From: Fragum whitleyi | Taxonomy: Eukaryota > Mollusca > Bivalvia > Cardiida > Cardiidae | DNA: 64,000 nucleotides | Assembly: GCA_948146395.1 (NCBI GenBank) | Contig: OX411544.1 | Coordinates: forward strand, 88,626,132 to 88,690,131 | Direction of reading: 5' to 3' | Part shown: piece after piece, positions 27,701 through 39,700 of the stretch | Layout of the letters: every line of letters begins with the position of its first letter | How positions within the stretch are numbered: the first letter of the stretch is position 1 | Translations under genes and position numbers: made by a program | The notes under the pieces: model-generated | Databases searched by the model: none | What the model saw: only the letters and a program-made list of their open reading frames with translations | Told to the model about the DNA's origin: nothing

Positions 27701-30700
27701 ACACCCTAGTGCAAGGAACCAGGTTGTTTTACATTTTAAGGGGCCCTGCAAGTGTTAACGCCGAAAAAAAAACATGAATTGCATAAAAAGAAAGACTAAA
27801 TTATTTATTCAAACAGAGATAGCAAAATGATTCTTAGAAACACTTTTAAACAAGCTCCAAAACCAAAAATGTGCCAGGAATATTTAGATATGCATTGCAC
27901 TGTCATTTTTATTTATACAGCCGTTGGTTTGTAAATATGACATCACGAAATTTAACACGGAAATAGAATCAACGTCTTTGTTTATGCTATATATCAATTT
28001 TACAAATAGAAATTGAAAAAGTGTACCAAGGAGAGTGAGGGAAAAAAATTCGGGCACATTAACAGCACATTTATTCACTTATATTATTCACTTCATTCTC
28101 CCATGAACGACCAGCTTTTTTCTGTTAATATGTGCTTATAACAACATGAAAACATTTTATGCAATGATATCAGAGTAATGACTACAAATCTAAAGGTTAG
28201 TGCAAAACTACGGAAATTTCCTATATCAGTGATCTGTCAAGGTTCTAGAAGTAAGGGAAAAATGTCCTGATGATCGGAAAAAGTAGGGTCATTTTACCAA
28301 ATTAATGGATCACACTTACAATCCATTTATCAGGGTTATAGAACCAAGAAGACAGTCTCCCCAAGGTTTAAAATAACTGAGGACATCTGAAATATTTGTG
28401 GACAAGCTACAGAAACACAGCCTTGGCAAATTGCTGCTATATCAAGGGGTCAGTGTAACACTATTTTAAGTGCCTATAAATATATAGGCACTTAAAATAG
28501 TGTTACACTGACTCATCAATATATTTAAAATCACATATCTGCGCTAACCATAGAAATAAACTCTAATACACTTTTCATCTGTTTAACCTTGCAAGACTAC
28601 TAACCGTTATTTTCGTCTTCCTCAAACACAAAAATACCACCCTCCATGTCTAGAATTATTCAAATGGTTGTTTTTTTCATAGCTAGTTATTTTTCAATTT
28701 TTAAAAGATAATCACTCATTTCTTTCATAATTCTACCAAATTTTGTCTAAACTTTCTTGCTTCAAAAAATTGTCTATGCTTTTTAACTGAAAAACATTCC
28801 CTGAAGCGCAAAAGGTACCTTAGACTGGCATTCAGTCCCAGAGTTTAGATTTGTAAGTAAACAAGGTACATAACCACCGTTAAACCAGAAAACAAAACAC
28901 ACACACTTATTGAGTTCATGTTCTTATATCTGAAATTCTTAAATCAGGCTTAAAGACATCAAACATTATTTCTATCTTTCACTTTTTATATAAACCTCTT
29001 TTTAAGAGACTGTCACCAGTCGAAAGGTACCTTTAAATCTTTGGAAGCCTTCAGCCCATATCCAAATCCTTTAAACTTGTCTACACTGACACAGCTTGTG
29101 TCTACACTGTGCCCTTTCAACCATTCTACAAACTTGGTCATCTTTCCTTCCCGACTTTCATGGACCAGAGATATATCTGTAATAGAAAGAGTGTCTTTCA
29201 TGATAAATTTCATATAATCCATTATCTGGGTTAACTTGCCTAATTAGTACATGTATCACTAAATAATTTCAAATGTTTCCCCAAGATTATACAAATCACA
29301 CCAGTTTAGAGAAATTCAATTTCAAAGATTTTTTACCATAAATTCAATATATACTGAGTGCAAAAAGTTTAGTCGTTTTCTCATCAATGGGATATTTTTC
29401 AGCATTTGATTCATCTTTCATAAAAAGAATGACATTAATAATAATTCTGTCCAATTTCCTTCCAGAATCAAATAATTTTGTTATGTTAGACGAAAATGGT
29501 CAACCACAATGACATAATTTTGAACAGACAGGTAGAATGGAAAAGTCACACAGTTTAATCAATGGACGTTACTTCCGATTTGTATCACAAAAATGTTTCT
29601 TGCGACCAACATCTTCTTCGGGTATCTTGTTTCAGTAAAAAAAGAGTTGGTTAGAGTATGGGATCTTTCTGGTGACTCTTTATCATCATCTCTACACCTA
29701 ACTAACAAAAATGCAACAATTCTTATATCAGAGAAAATTTTACATAATATTGTTAATCAGGAAGGAAAACAGTTTCTTCTGATTCTTTTTAGCCTCAGAA
29801 AATGAGTTATTACACTTTTTATGGTCAAGCGATCACAAACGTTCAATTGACGGCACGGTGGCGTTAATTTAACTTGTTTACAGGTAGGTTATTTTCAATA
29901 GGTTTCCATTAATAAAAAATAAGACATGAATAATCCTGAGTGATGTTTTTACCGATTGCAATCAGTAAGGATAATGAAAGCATTCCATTTTTAACGTAAC
30001 GGCATGACGTTTGACTGCCCTCCTATTGTCGTTTAGCAAGATCTGTAAAATGAAATTGGATCATATTGTTTCGATATTTATTTGAAATAAACCGTATGAT
30101 AATAAAGACGATAGTCGCAGAAGCTTAAGTCAATTTCATCATCTCCCAGATATGCACACCGTATTCAATATGTCCATGTGGTATCCATTTGATTTACGTC
30201 ATGTCATAACTTCGCTCGTTTTCGAAGGATGCAGTGCATTTAAGTGTTTAATGTTTACGAGGAATAAGAGTAATCCAATAAGACAAAAAAGATAATTAAT
30301 TCACTTTGTTACACCCAGCTATCAACTTAGTACGTAAAATTCATATATATGTCACTTCAGACGGTATGTCTGAGAGTGAAATTAAAAAAGTTATCACAAA
30401 AAGAAAGCCAAAAGGATGACAAATATATTTCAAGTAGAAACTTTCGTTTTGTTATATTGGTTGACTTTTTTGTGACGTTATAAAAAGTGCGACTAAACTT
30501 TTGGACGACGGACGACGCACGACGCACGTCGCACGACTGACGACGGACGACGGACATTTTACGATCACAATAGCTCACCTTGAGCACTTCGTGCTCAGGT
30601 GAGCTAAAAATATGAGAATTTCTTTGGTTTAACTCTTTGCTGTTTAATCCCTGCCTTTTTTGACAGAAATACTACAACATCTCCACTTCACAAAGATTGA

Positions 30701-33700
30701 TAAAACTTTAACCCTTTCCTGTTTTACAAAATTTTGGACCTGTCCAAATTCAAAGGTTTTGCAGACGAAAATTTAAAGTGGATTTAATTTGAAAAATAAT
30801 GATTTAGTAGGGTAGAAAATAGTGTGGATAAAGAAGAAATTGCTTGTCAGAAGCAATTTCTTCTTTTTTCACAATGTTTTCTCAATCATAAAATCACAGA
30901 CACAAAAAAAGCAGGGATTAAACAGCAAAGGGTTAAATGATCAGCACTAGCAACATAGTTGTGAGTCTCAGAATTAATAAATCTGCCCTGCATTCAGGAT
31001 CACAAAACAGTGCTTACAGTTTTCAAATTGTACTCCATTTTGCACACAAGTCACATGCAATGCAGGGGGTATAATTGGAAAACTGTTTGCTCCGTTTTGT
31101 GATCCTGAATGCAGGGCAACATTCCATAAAACCCCTCAATTAAATAAACTGCTTTGTTTTAACCACCTAATTTTTTTCACAGAAATTTCAAATTCATTGT
31201 CACTGTCAAACATTGGCGAAAAAACAACCAGTTATATTCATAAAAATATTGTTAATTAACAATTCAATTTTAATTCAGTCCTACTTGTGCACTCTTATTG
31301 GCTGAAAACTTGCAATTATTCCCCAATGAAAACAATTTTGAGTATGCAGATATGTTGCAAGCTTACAGCCTTACACACAAAATAGTCCAATAAAAAAATT
31401 ATCTTTTATGAAGAAAAGTTTATGTATTTGCTTAAAAATATCAAATAATAAGGTATGAAAAGAGTATTTATCAATTTCATGTAAGAATTAAACGAAAAAG
31501 CTTAATCACATTTAAGAATGAATCTGCTTAGCATATACATACAGTGTGAATATGTTTTTAGTTTTATTCTTCAATAAAATTTAAAATTGAGGGATCAGAG
31601 CAACACTATAATATTGTTAGTACCTTTATATTTATAGGCACTTACAATAGTGTTGCACTGACCCCTGGAAACTCTCTCTTCATCTCATACCGTTTTGAGC
31701 GTTCAGCACATAACTATATACAGTGGCTATCAATATGACACAGTTTCTTTGCCCTGATCTCTCAAATTTACATTGAAAATAATACACCATCAACTTTTCC
31801 CAAGCACTTTCAATAAAATTGTCAAACCTGTCTATTCACCAAATCAATCCTTACCTTTCTGTAAAGATACTATTTTTTCCACTAGTTCTCTGATTTCTAA
31901 ATAATCTTCGAACTCTTTGGGACCAGTGGCTGCAGGCTGGGAACACCCTGTAAATGATGTAGATTAATTATATGAAAAGTTAGTATTTAGGGTATTGGGA
32001 TGCTTCTATGATTTGGTGGCTTAGCAAAAGCTATTGTAAGTCTGAATATTTTAATAGGCATTTACAGTGAATTTGCACTGCCCTCTCAAATTGATTATAT
32101 CTATTAGGTAAACTTGTTTTTTTTTTTCTATGCAAGTTATCTGCCTTTTCTCCTTTTCATACAAGGGTTTCAAAAACTAACTTGGAGACTGGGAACCTAT
32201 TTCAAAATATCATTTTTTCGACAAGGTATTTGAATTTAATTGAAAAAAAAATTAGAATACTTATTAGGCCTGTTTAAAATTGTTAAATACATAATGTATG
32301 ACATTACAAAAATATTTTGTATACCTAAGGACAAAATGTCTTTCAGGTTTTGTTCATTTAAGTTTTTAATTTGAAAGATAATTGTTATGTATAAGCTATA
32401 AATAAACCTAATGGTATTTACCGTGTCTATTTTTAGACTGGGAATTTTCTTATCTCTTGATTCTGTTACGTAAATGTATGTAGAATTATGTAGATCTTTC
32501 TAGAAAGGCCTTTTGGAAGGTGATTCAGACTCTAGAGTATTCTTATGTTCTATACTATTCCAGATTGTTCTATAGTATTATATAAAGGGGTTCCTACAGC
32601 ATTCTTGGTTCACTTGATTTAGACTTATGGTTTCATTTAGTAGTACTGTGTTAAACTAAAAGGGGATTTCTTGTTATCTTAAAAGTGTGTTTAAAAGCGT
32701 GTTTAATTTTAAATTCGGATATTATTGGACTTATTATTTGTGGACCAGGAACTTAATTAAATTGGATCTAAAATTAAAACTTTAGGATTAAACATTCAAG
32801 GTATTGTAAATTGTTTTTGTATTAATTTCATATTGTCAATAATTCTGGTATTATTGTCAATAAATATTGTTAATTGTAAAGTTTGTTGCTGGCTTCTTTG
32901 TTCGTGTTACATTGGCACGTAACAATTTGGGGGCTCGTCTCGAGATACGAATATCAGACAAACAAACAAAACAAAACAAATCAAACAAATTCTTTATTTA
33001 TATCTACTGTTCAAAATTATTTAAGAAATTAATTTCATATTTCAATTTTGATAAATCTAGAGTGCACTTTCACTATTATTTATCGAAATCTTACATTCTT
33101 ATTCAAATACAGCAACAAGCTACCATGTCTTTTGACTTAGAAAAATTTACGCACGAACCTTCCGTGGAGTTATTGAATTTGGGTAAAAAGCCTGATTTGC
33201 TCAATCTTGCCAAGCATTATGAATTAAAAGAAGTCAAATTCTCATTGCGAAAGCATGAAATTAAGAATATTTTGGTTCAATATTTTGTTGATGAGGACAT
33301 TTTGGATGAAAAGGCTCTGTCTCTCATTGTTGATGTTCCATCAGTTTCAAGCTCAAGAGATCTTGAACTGTTAAAACTTCAACAAAGGGAGAAGGAATTG
33401 GAAATAGAAAGAGAGAGAGAAGAGAGAAAATTTCAAGAAAAGCAATTAGAAATTGAAATTGAAAGAGAAAGAGCACAAAGAGAAATTGAAGAAAAAGAAA
33501 GAGAAAGGCAATTTCAAAGGGAAAAGGAAGAAAGGGAAAGAGAGAGAGAAAGGGAAAAGGAAGAGCGAGAAAGAGAAGAGAGAGAAATAGAAAGAGAGAG
33601 GGAAAGAGAAGAAAGAGCATTTCAATTACGATTAAAAGAATTAGAAATACAAGATAGAGCAAATCAGCCCAGAGATATGTATAATGACCATTTTGATGTA

Positions 33701-36700
33701 ACAAAACATTTTAGGCTTGTTCCTCAATTTCAAGAAAATGAAGTTGATACATATTTCGAACATTTTGAAAAAGTTGCAAATAACTTGAAATGGCCAAAGG
33801 AGCAATGGACCTTACTTCTCCAAAGTGTCTTAGTAGGAAAAGCTCGCAATATTTATTCGCAACTTAGAACAGAACAAAGCAATGATTATGATACTGTAAA
33901 AGAACTCATTCTCAAGGGTTATGAGCTGGTTCCAGAAGCATACAGACAACAATTTAGAAGTTGTAGAAAAGAATCTGGCCAGACTCACGTTGAATTTGCA
34001 AGAAACGAAGAAAAATTATTTGACAGGTGGTGCTATTCTAAGAAAATAGACCAAAATTATGATAATCTTAGACAACTTATATTAATTGAACAATTCAAAA
34101 ATTGCATTCAATCTGACATTAAGTCACATTTAGATGAAAAAACTGTTGAAACTATACATGAAGCAGCTCGTTTAGCTGATGATTACTACCTTACACACAA
34201 AAATTCTTTCGTTAATAAAGCAAAACCTGCTTCCTCACATCCCCAAAATAAATCTATGTCTGGTGATTCATCTAGCATGTCTAGTCAATCGAATTCACCT
34301 AAACCAAAGTCTACTGGTGAAACCAATGTTCAAAATCCCTTATCTCGAGTACATTGTACTTTTTGTAAAAAACCAGGTCACCTTATTTCGGAATGTTTTA
34401 GATTAAAAAGGAAGAAGGAACTGAGTGCAGCCAAACCTACAGGGCTCACCAGCCTTCAGCCTAAATCACAGCCTTCTTTTGAGTTAAATTCAATTGTTAA
34501 GGCAGAACCAAATTCTGATTCCTGTATGGAGATTTTTGAACCGTTCATTTTGGATGGTTTTGTATCACTTTCAGGTGATATGTGCCCACCTACCCCTATT
34601 AAAATTTTAAGAGACACAGGAGCTTCTCAATCTCTTATTTTAGCAGATGTTCTGCCTTTTTCTGAGAAGACTTCGTCTGGTACTAGTGTCCTTATTCAGG
34701 GTGTAGAGTGTGGTGTTATTAATGTTCCTCTTCATAAGGTTAATTTGTCCTCGGATTTGGTTACTGGTTCTGTGGTTGTTGGTGTTAAACATTCTTTACC
34801 ATTTAAAGGTGTACATTTATTGCTAGGCAATGACTTAGCTGGAGATAAGGTTGTTGTTAATCCTCTTGTAACTGACACACCTAATGTAGGTCAAACAGAT
34901 GATCCTATTTTGCAGGAAATACCTGATTTGTACCCTTCATGTGCAGTAACTCGGGGTATGGCTAAAAAAGCTTCCTTGAAAAATTCAAATGATATTGACT
35001 TAACTGATACTTTTGTTGGTCAATATTTCAATGACGAGATTAAAAAGTCTTTTAATCTTAGTCTGCCTGATACTCAGACAGACTCGTCAAAATTTTGTCA
35101 GTCATCTCCAAGGTCAAATGACCAAGGTCATGAAACGCATTCAAAGTCAAAGTTAATCCAGGAACAGCAAAATGATCCTGAGATTTCAAAGTTAATTGAT
35201 AGGGCATTACCCGAAAAAGAAATGTCTCAGAATCCTGTTTGTTACTATAAAAAGAATGGTATTCTGATGAGAAAATGGCGACCATTTGATGTCCCAGCTG
35301 ATGACGATTGGGCTGTTCATCACCAAATTGTTGTTCCAAAGTCATATCGCCATGAAATACTTAGTATAGCCCATGAAAGTCCAATGTCTGGTCATTTAGG
35401 TGTAAACAAGACTTATCACAAGATTATGACTCATTTCTTTTGGCCTGGACTTAAATCGGATGTTTCCAAATATTGTAAAAGTTGCCACACTTGTCAAATG
35501 GTAGGGAAACCTAACCAAGTTATTCCAAAAGCAAGGTTACAACCCATTCCAGCTTTTGATGAACCTTTCAGTCGAATAATAATAGACTGCGTTGGTCCTT
35601 TACCAAAAACCAAGTCAGGTTCTGAATATTTGTTGACAATTATGTGTGCTTCTACCCGCTTCCCAGAAGCAATTCCTTTAAGGAACATTAAGGCAAAGTC
35701 AATTATTAAGGCTCTTGTCAAGTTCTTTACTTTTGTTGGCCTTCCAAAATCAGTTCAGTCTGATCAAGGATCAAACTTCATGTCAGGCATATTCCAACAG
35801 GTTATGCATGAATTAGGTATCAAGCAATATCGGTCATCTGCTTATCACCCTGAAAGTCAAGGTGCTTTAGAAAGATTTCATCAGACCCTAAAGAATATGA
35901 TAAGGTCATATTGTTTTGATACTGAGAAAAATTGGGATGAAGGTATTCATTTGCTATTATTTGCAGTCAGAGAATCTGTTCAAGAATCTCTTGGCTTTAG
36001 CCCCTTTGAGTTAGTTTTTGGTCATTCTGTTCGTGGGCCATTAACACTCTTAAAAGAGAAATTTCTTGCTGATGATGAAAAACCCTTGAACTTATTACAG
36101 TATGTTTCTGACTTCAGAAATAAACTGTCTAGGGCATGTGAGGTTGCAAGGTCAAATCTTAAATCATCTCAGAGCAAAATGAAGGCAAGATATGACAAGC
36201 ATAGTGTTGATAGGAAATTCGAACCAGGTGATAAAGTCCTTGCTCTTTTGCCAATACCTGGCCGACCCTTACAGGCAAGATATTATGGCCCGTATACTAT
36301 TGATAAGAAAACAAGTGATTTTAATTATATTATCAATACTCATGGAAGGCGTAAAAATAAACAAATGTGTCATGTAAACATGTTAAAAAAGTATTTTGAC
36401 AGAGATAGCTCTATTTCAAAACCGGTTACAGTTGTAAACACTGTCCCACAAGAATCAAATGTGATTGAATCAGAAGTTAATTCAGACTTTAGTGAAAAAT
36501 CCGTTCCTGGTCCACCTAAACTTGAGAACTCTGAAATACTAAAGAATCTTGACGACAAACTTTCACATTTGGAGCCATCTCAACGAGAAGAGCTGAAACA
36601 GTTGATTAATGAATATGAACACTTGTTTCCTGACATCCCAACAAGAACTGATAAAATATATCATGATGTCATTGTGGAAGATTCTAAACCAATAAAACAA

Positions 36701-39700
36701 CATCCTTATAGAATGAATCCAGTGAAACAAAAAGCCCTTCAAGATGAAGTGAATTACTTATTGGAGAATGACTTTATTGAACCCAGCCAAAGTAATTACA
36801 GTTCACCATGTATATTAGTTCCAAAGCCAAATGGAACATACAGAATGTGTACTGACTATCGAAAAGTGAACTCTGTGACAAAAACTGACTCTTTTCCAAT
36901 TCCAAGAATTGATGACTGTATTGACAAAGTCGGTAATTCTAAATATGTCACCAAATTTGACCTTCTCAAAGGATTCTGGCAAGTTCCGCTCACTGATAGG
37001 GCTAAAGAAGTATCAGCATTTGCTACTCCAACTGGTCTGTACCAGTACAAAGTTATGCCGTTTGGGATGAAAAATTCTCCTGCAACGTTTCAGCGGCTTG
37101 TAAATATGGTTATAGCTGGCTTGGATGGCTGTGACGCATACATCGATGATGTCATCATCTATACAGATACATGGAGTGACCACCTTCAAAGAATCAAACA
37201 ATTCTTCGACCGTCTCAGTGAAGCAAAATTGACTGTTAATCTGGGAAAAACAGAATTTTGTCATGCTACTGTTACTTTTTTAGGACATTTTGTGGGACAG
37301 GGTCAAGTTAAACCTTTAGAATCTAAGGTCAATGCTATCTCTGAGTTTCCAGTGCCTGCTACTAAAAAGCAACTGATGCGATTTCTTGGTATGGCTGGCT
37401 ACTATAGAAAGTTTTGTAAGAATTTTTCTATAATAGCTGAACCTTTAACAAACTTATTAAAGAAAAACGTTAAGTTCAAATGGAATGATAACTGTCAAGT
37501 TGCCTTTGATCGCTTAAAAGCCATACTAAAGAGCACACCAGTTCTTTTAGCACCTGATTTTGACAAATGTTTCAAATTAGCTGTTGATGCAAGTGATGTG
37601 GGTATTGGTGCTGTTCTTTTGCAAGAAGACAATGACGGTATTGATCATCCAGTTTGTTATTTTTCTAAAAAATTAAACAAACATCAGAAAAACTACTCCA
37701 CCATTGAAAAGGAATGTCTTGCTCTGATTTTGGCAATCCAACATTTTGAAGTTTATTTAACATCTGCAACTTCTCCTATAGTTGTTTTCAGTGATCACAA
37801 TCCCTTAAGTTTTCTTCACAAACTTAAGAGTAAGAACCAAAGATTATTGAGGTGGAGTTTGTCACTTCAAGAATTTGATCTTGATGTAAGACACATTAAA
37901 GGAAAAGACAATATTATACCAGATGCTCTGTCAAGAGTCTAAAATTTTGAATTGTCTTATCTTTAATATAAAATTGAATTTAACAGTACCATTTCACTAT
38001 ATTTTTTGTTTATATGTATATATGTTTGTATATATATATCTCTTTTTCAATTCTTTTGATGAAAATTGTTTGTATTTTCATGCTAGATGTGCTGAAATGT
38101 TTCAACAAATCATGATATTATTAATTATGTAAAGTATATTATCATTGTATATGCTAAAGATAATACAAAAAGAAAGATTTATTTCATAAACCTTTCTTTT
38201 TTCTTTCAAGGGGGAAAGTGTTATGTATAAGCTATAAATAAACCTAATGGTATTTACCGTGTCTATTTTTAGACTGGGAATTTTCTTATCTCTTGATTCT
38301 GTTACGTAAATGTATGTAGAATTATGTAGATCTTTCTAGAAAGGCCTTTTGGAAGGTGATTCAGACTCTAGAGTATTCTTATGTTCTATACTATTCCAGA
38401 TTGTTCTATAGTATTATATAAAGGGGTTCCTACAGCATTCTTGGTTCACTTGATTTAGACTTATGGTTTCATTTAGTAGTACTGTGTTAAACTAAAAGGG
38501 GATTTCTTGTTATCTTAAAAGTGTGTTTAAAAGCGTGTTTAATTTTAAATTCGGATATTATTGGACTTATTATTTGTGGACCAGGAACTTAATTAAATTG
38601 GATCTAAAATTAAAACTTTAGGATTAAACATTCAAGGTATTGTAAATTGTTTTTGTATTAATTTCATATTGTCAATAATTCTGGTATTATTGTCAATAAA
38701 TATTGTTAATTGTAAAGTTTGTTGCTGGCTTCTTTGTTCGTGTTACATTGGCACGTAACATAATGTTTTGAAAATATTGCTTAGTAATATCAGCCCCATA
38801 TTCAAAACATAGGTTTTCACCCACATCAGATTGAAAATGATGTCGATTTAGCCCCAATGACGATAAAGACATTTTGACCTTGCATACAACATAGCATACT
38901 AAAGTTTTGTGTGAGAGCCTTTCTGTATCAATAATTCAATAGGAAAACACTAAAAATTTCGAAGACATCGGTTGCCTTTCAGAAACTTTATTTTTATTTT
39001 AGCATAATGCTTGACATTTGCCCGTATTTTGTTGGATTGTGAAATTAAGACAATTTTTCCCCTTTTTGGATTAACAAAACACCCATTTGACCAACTAGGC
39101 GATGTATATGTTATGAAGCATGACATCTTTTTCTGAATATAGGGTTAATCAGGCTGCGTTTGTTTTTAACAACTTTAGCCAGAACAGTTGAAGCAATGTT
39201 ATATTGACTTTAAGAAAAATCTATGATCGGGGTCATTAAGATTGATACTGTTTACAAGCTTAAGTATACACAGTTTTTGCTTATTCAATTTTTCCCTAAA
39301 CTGGTTAAGACCTTGTTGTAATTTGACAATCTAATATACTCATTATAATGTTTTTTTATTCTGTAGTTCAAAAGTTTACAAAATACCATAGGAAGAAAGT
39401 TTTAACCATCTTCTTAACAATAATGCCACATTCATTCATGTTCTAATTTCATTAAAAAGATTGTGCTTAATTTTCATATTCACAAAATTGGACAATACTT
39501 TTGTCCATTAGTATATTAAAGTGAGGTAAGATTTCATGTCATCATTTCGATGACTGCGCGAAACAGTTGTAACTCCCTATTAGTTTATAGGGAGGTACAA
39601 CTGTTTCGCGCTGAGCCATCAATTTGCTAGGAAGAGTTCACCTTTCCAGTGTTATAGCATGTCCTTGACTTCACAGAAAATATGGTAGTGTGCTTCAATA

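Larger units (their letters stand above)
32383..38760 (+). mobile_element. Intact Gmr1-like Ty3/gypsy LTR retrotransposon
   Basis: Two 542-bp LTRs (TGTTATG...ACGTAACA) bound a 5.3-kb interior with a PBS, one long gag-pol frame and a polypurine tract. TAAT at 32379-32382 and 38761-38764 is the 4-bp target duplication. The domain order is Gag, protease, integrase, RT, RNase H, the order of Gmr1-type gypsy elements rather than ordinary gypsy. By eye the LTRs show no differences and the frame is unbroken, which implies a recent insertion. It lies in SETD3 intron 1 in antisense. Confidence 0.95.

Noticed and set aside
32867..33124. N-terminal extension of the gag-pol frame
   Set aside because: It would begin inside the LTR and cross the primer binding site; the ATG at 33125 has a good context and starts the SAP-like Gag.
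33324..33704. Open frame on the minus strand, Phe/Leu-rich
   Set aside because: It is the antisense of the Glu/Arg coiled coil in the Gag; composition alone explains it.
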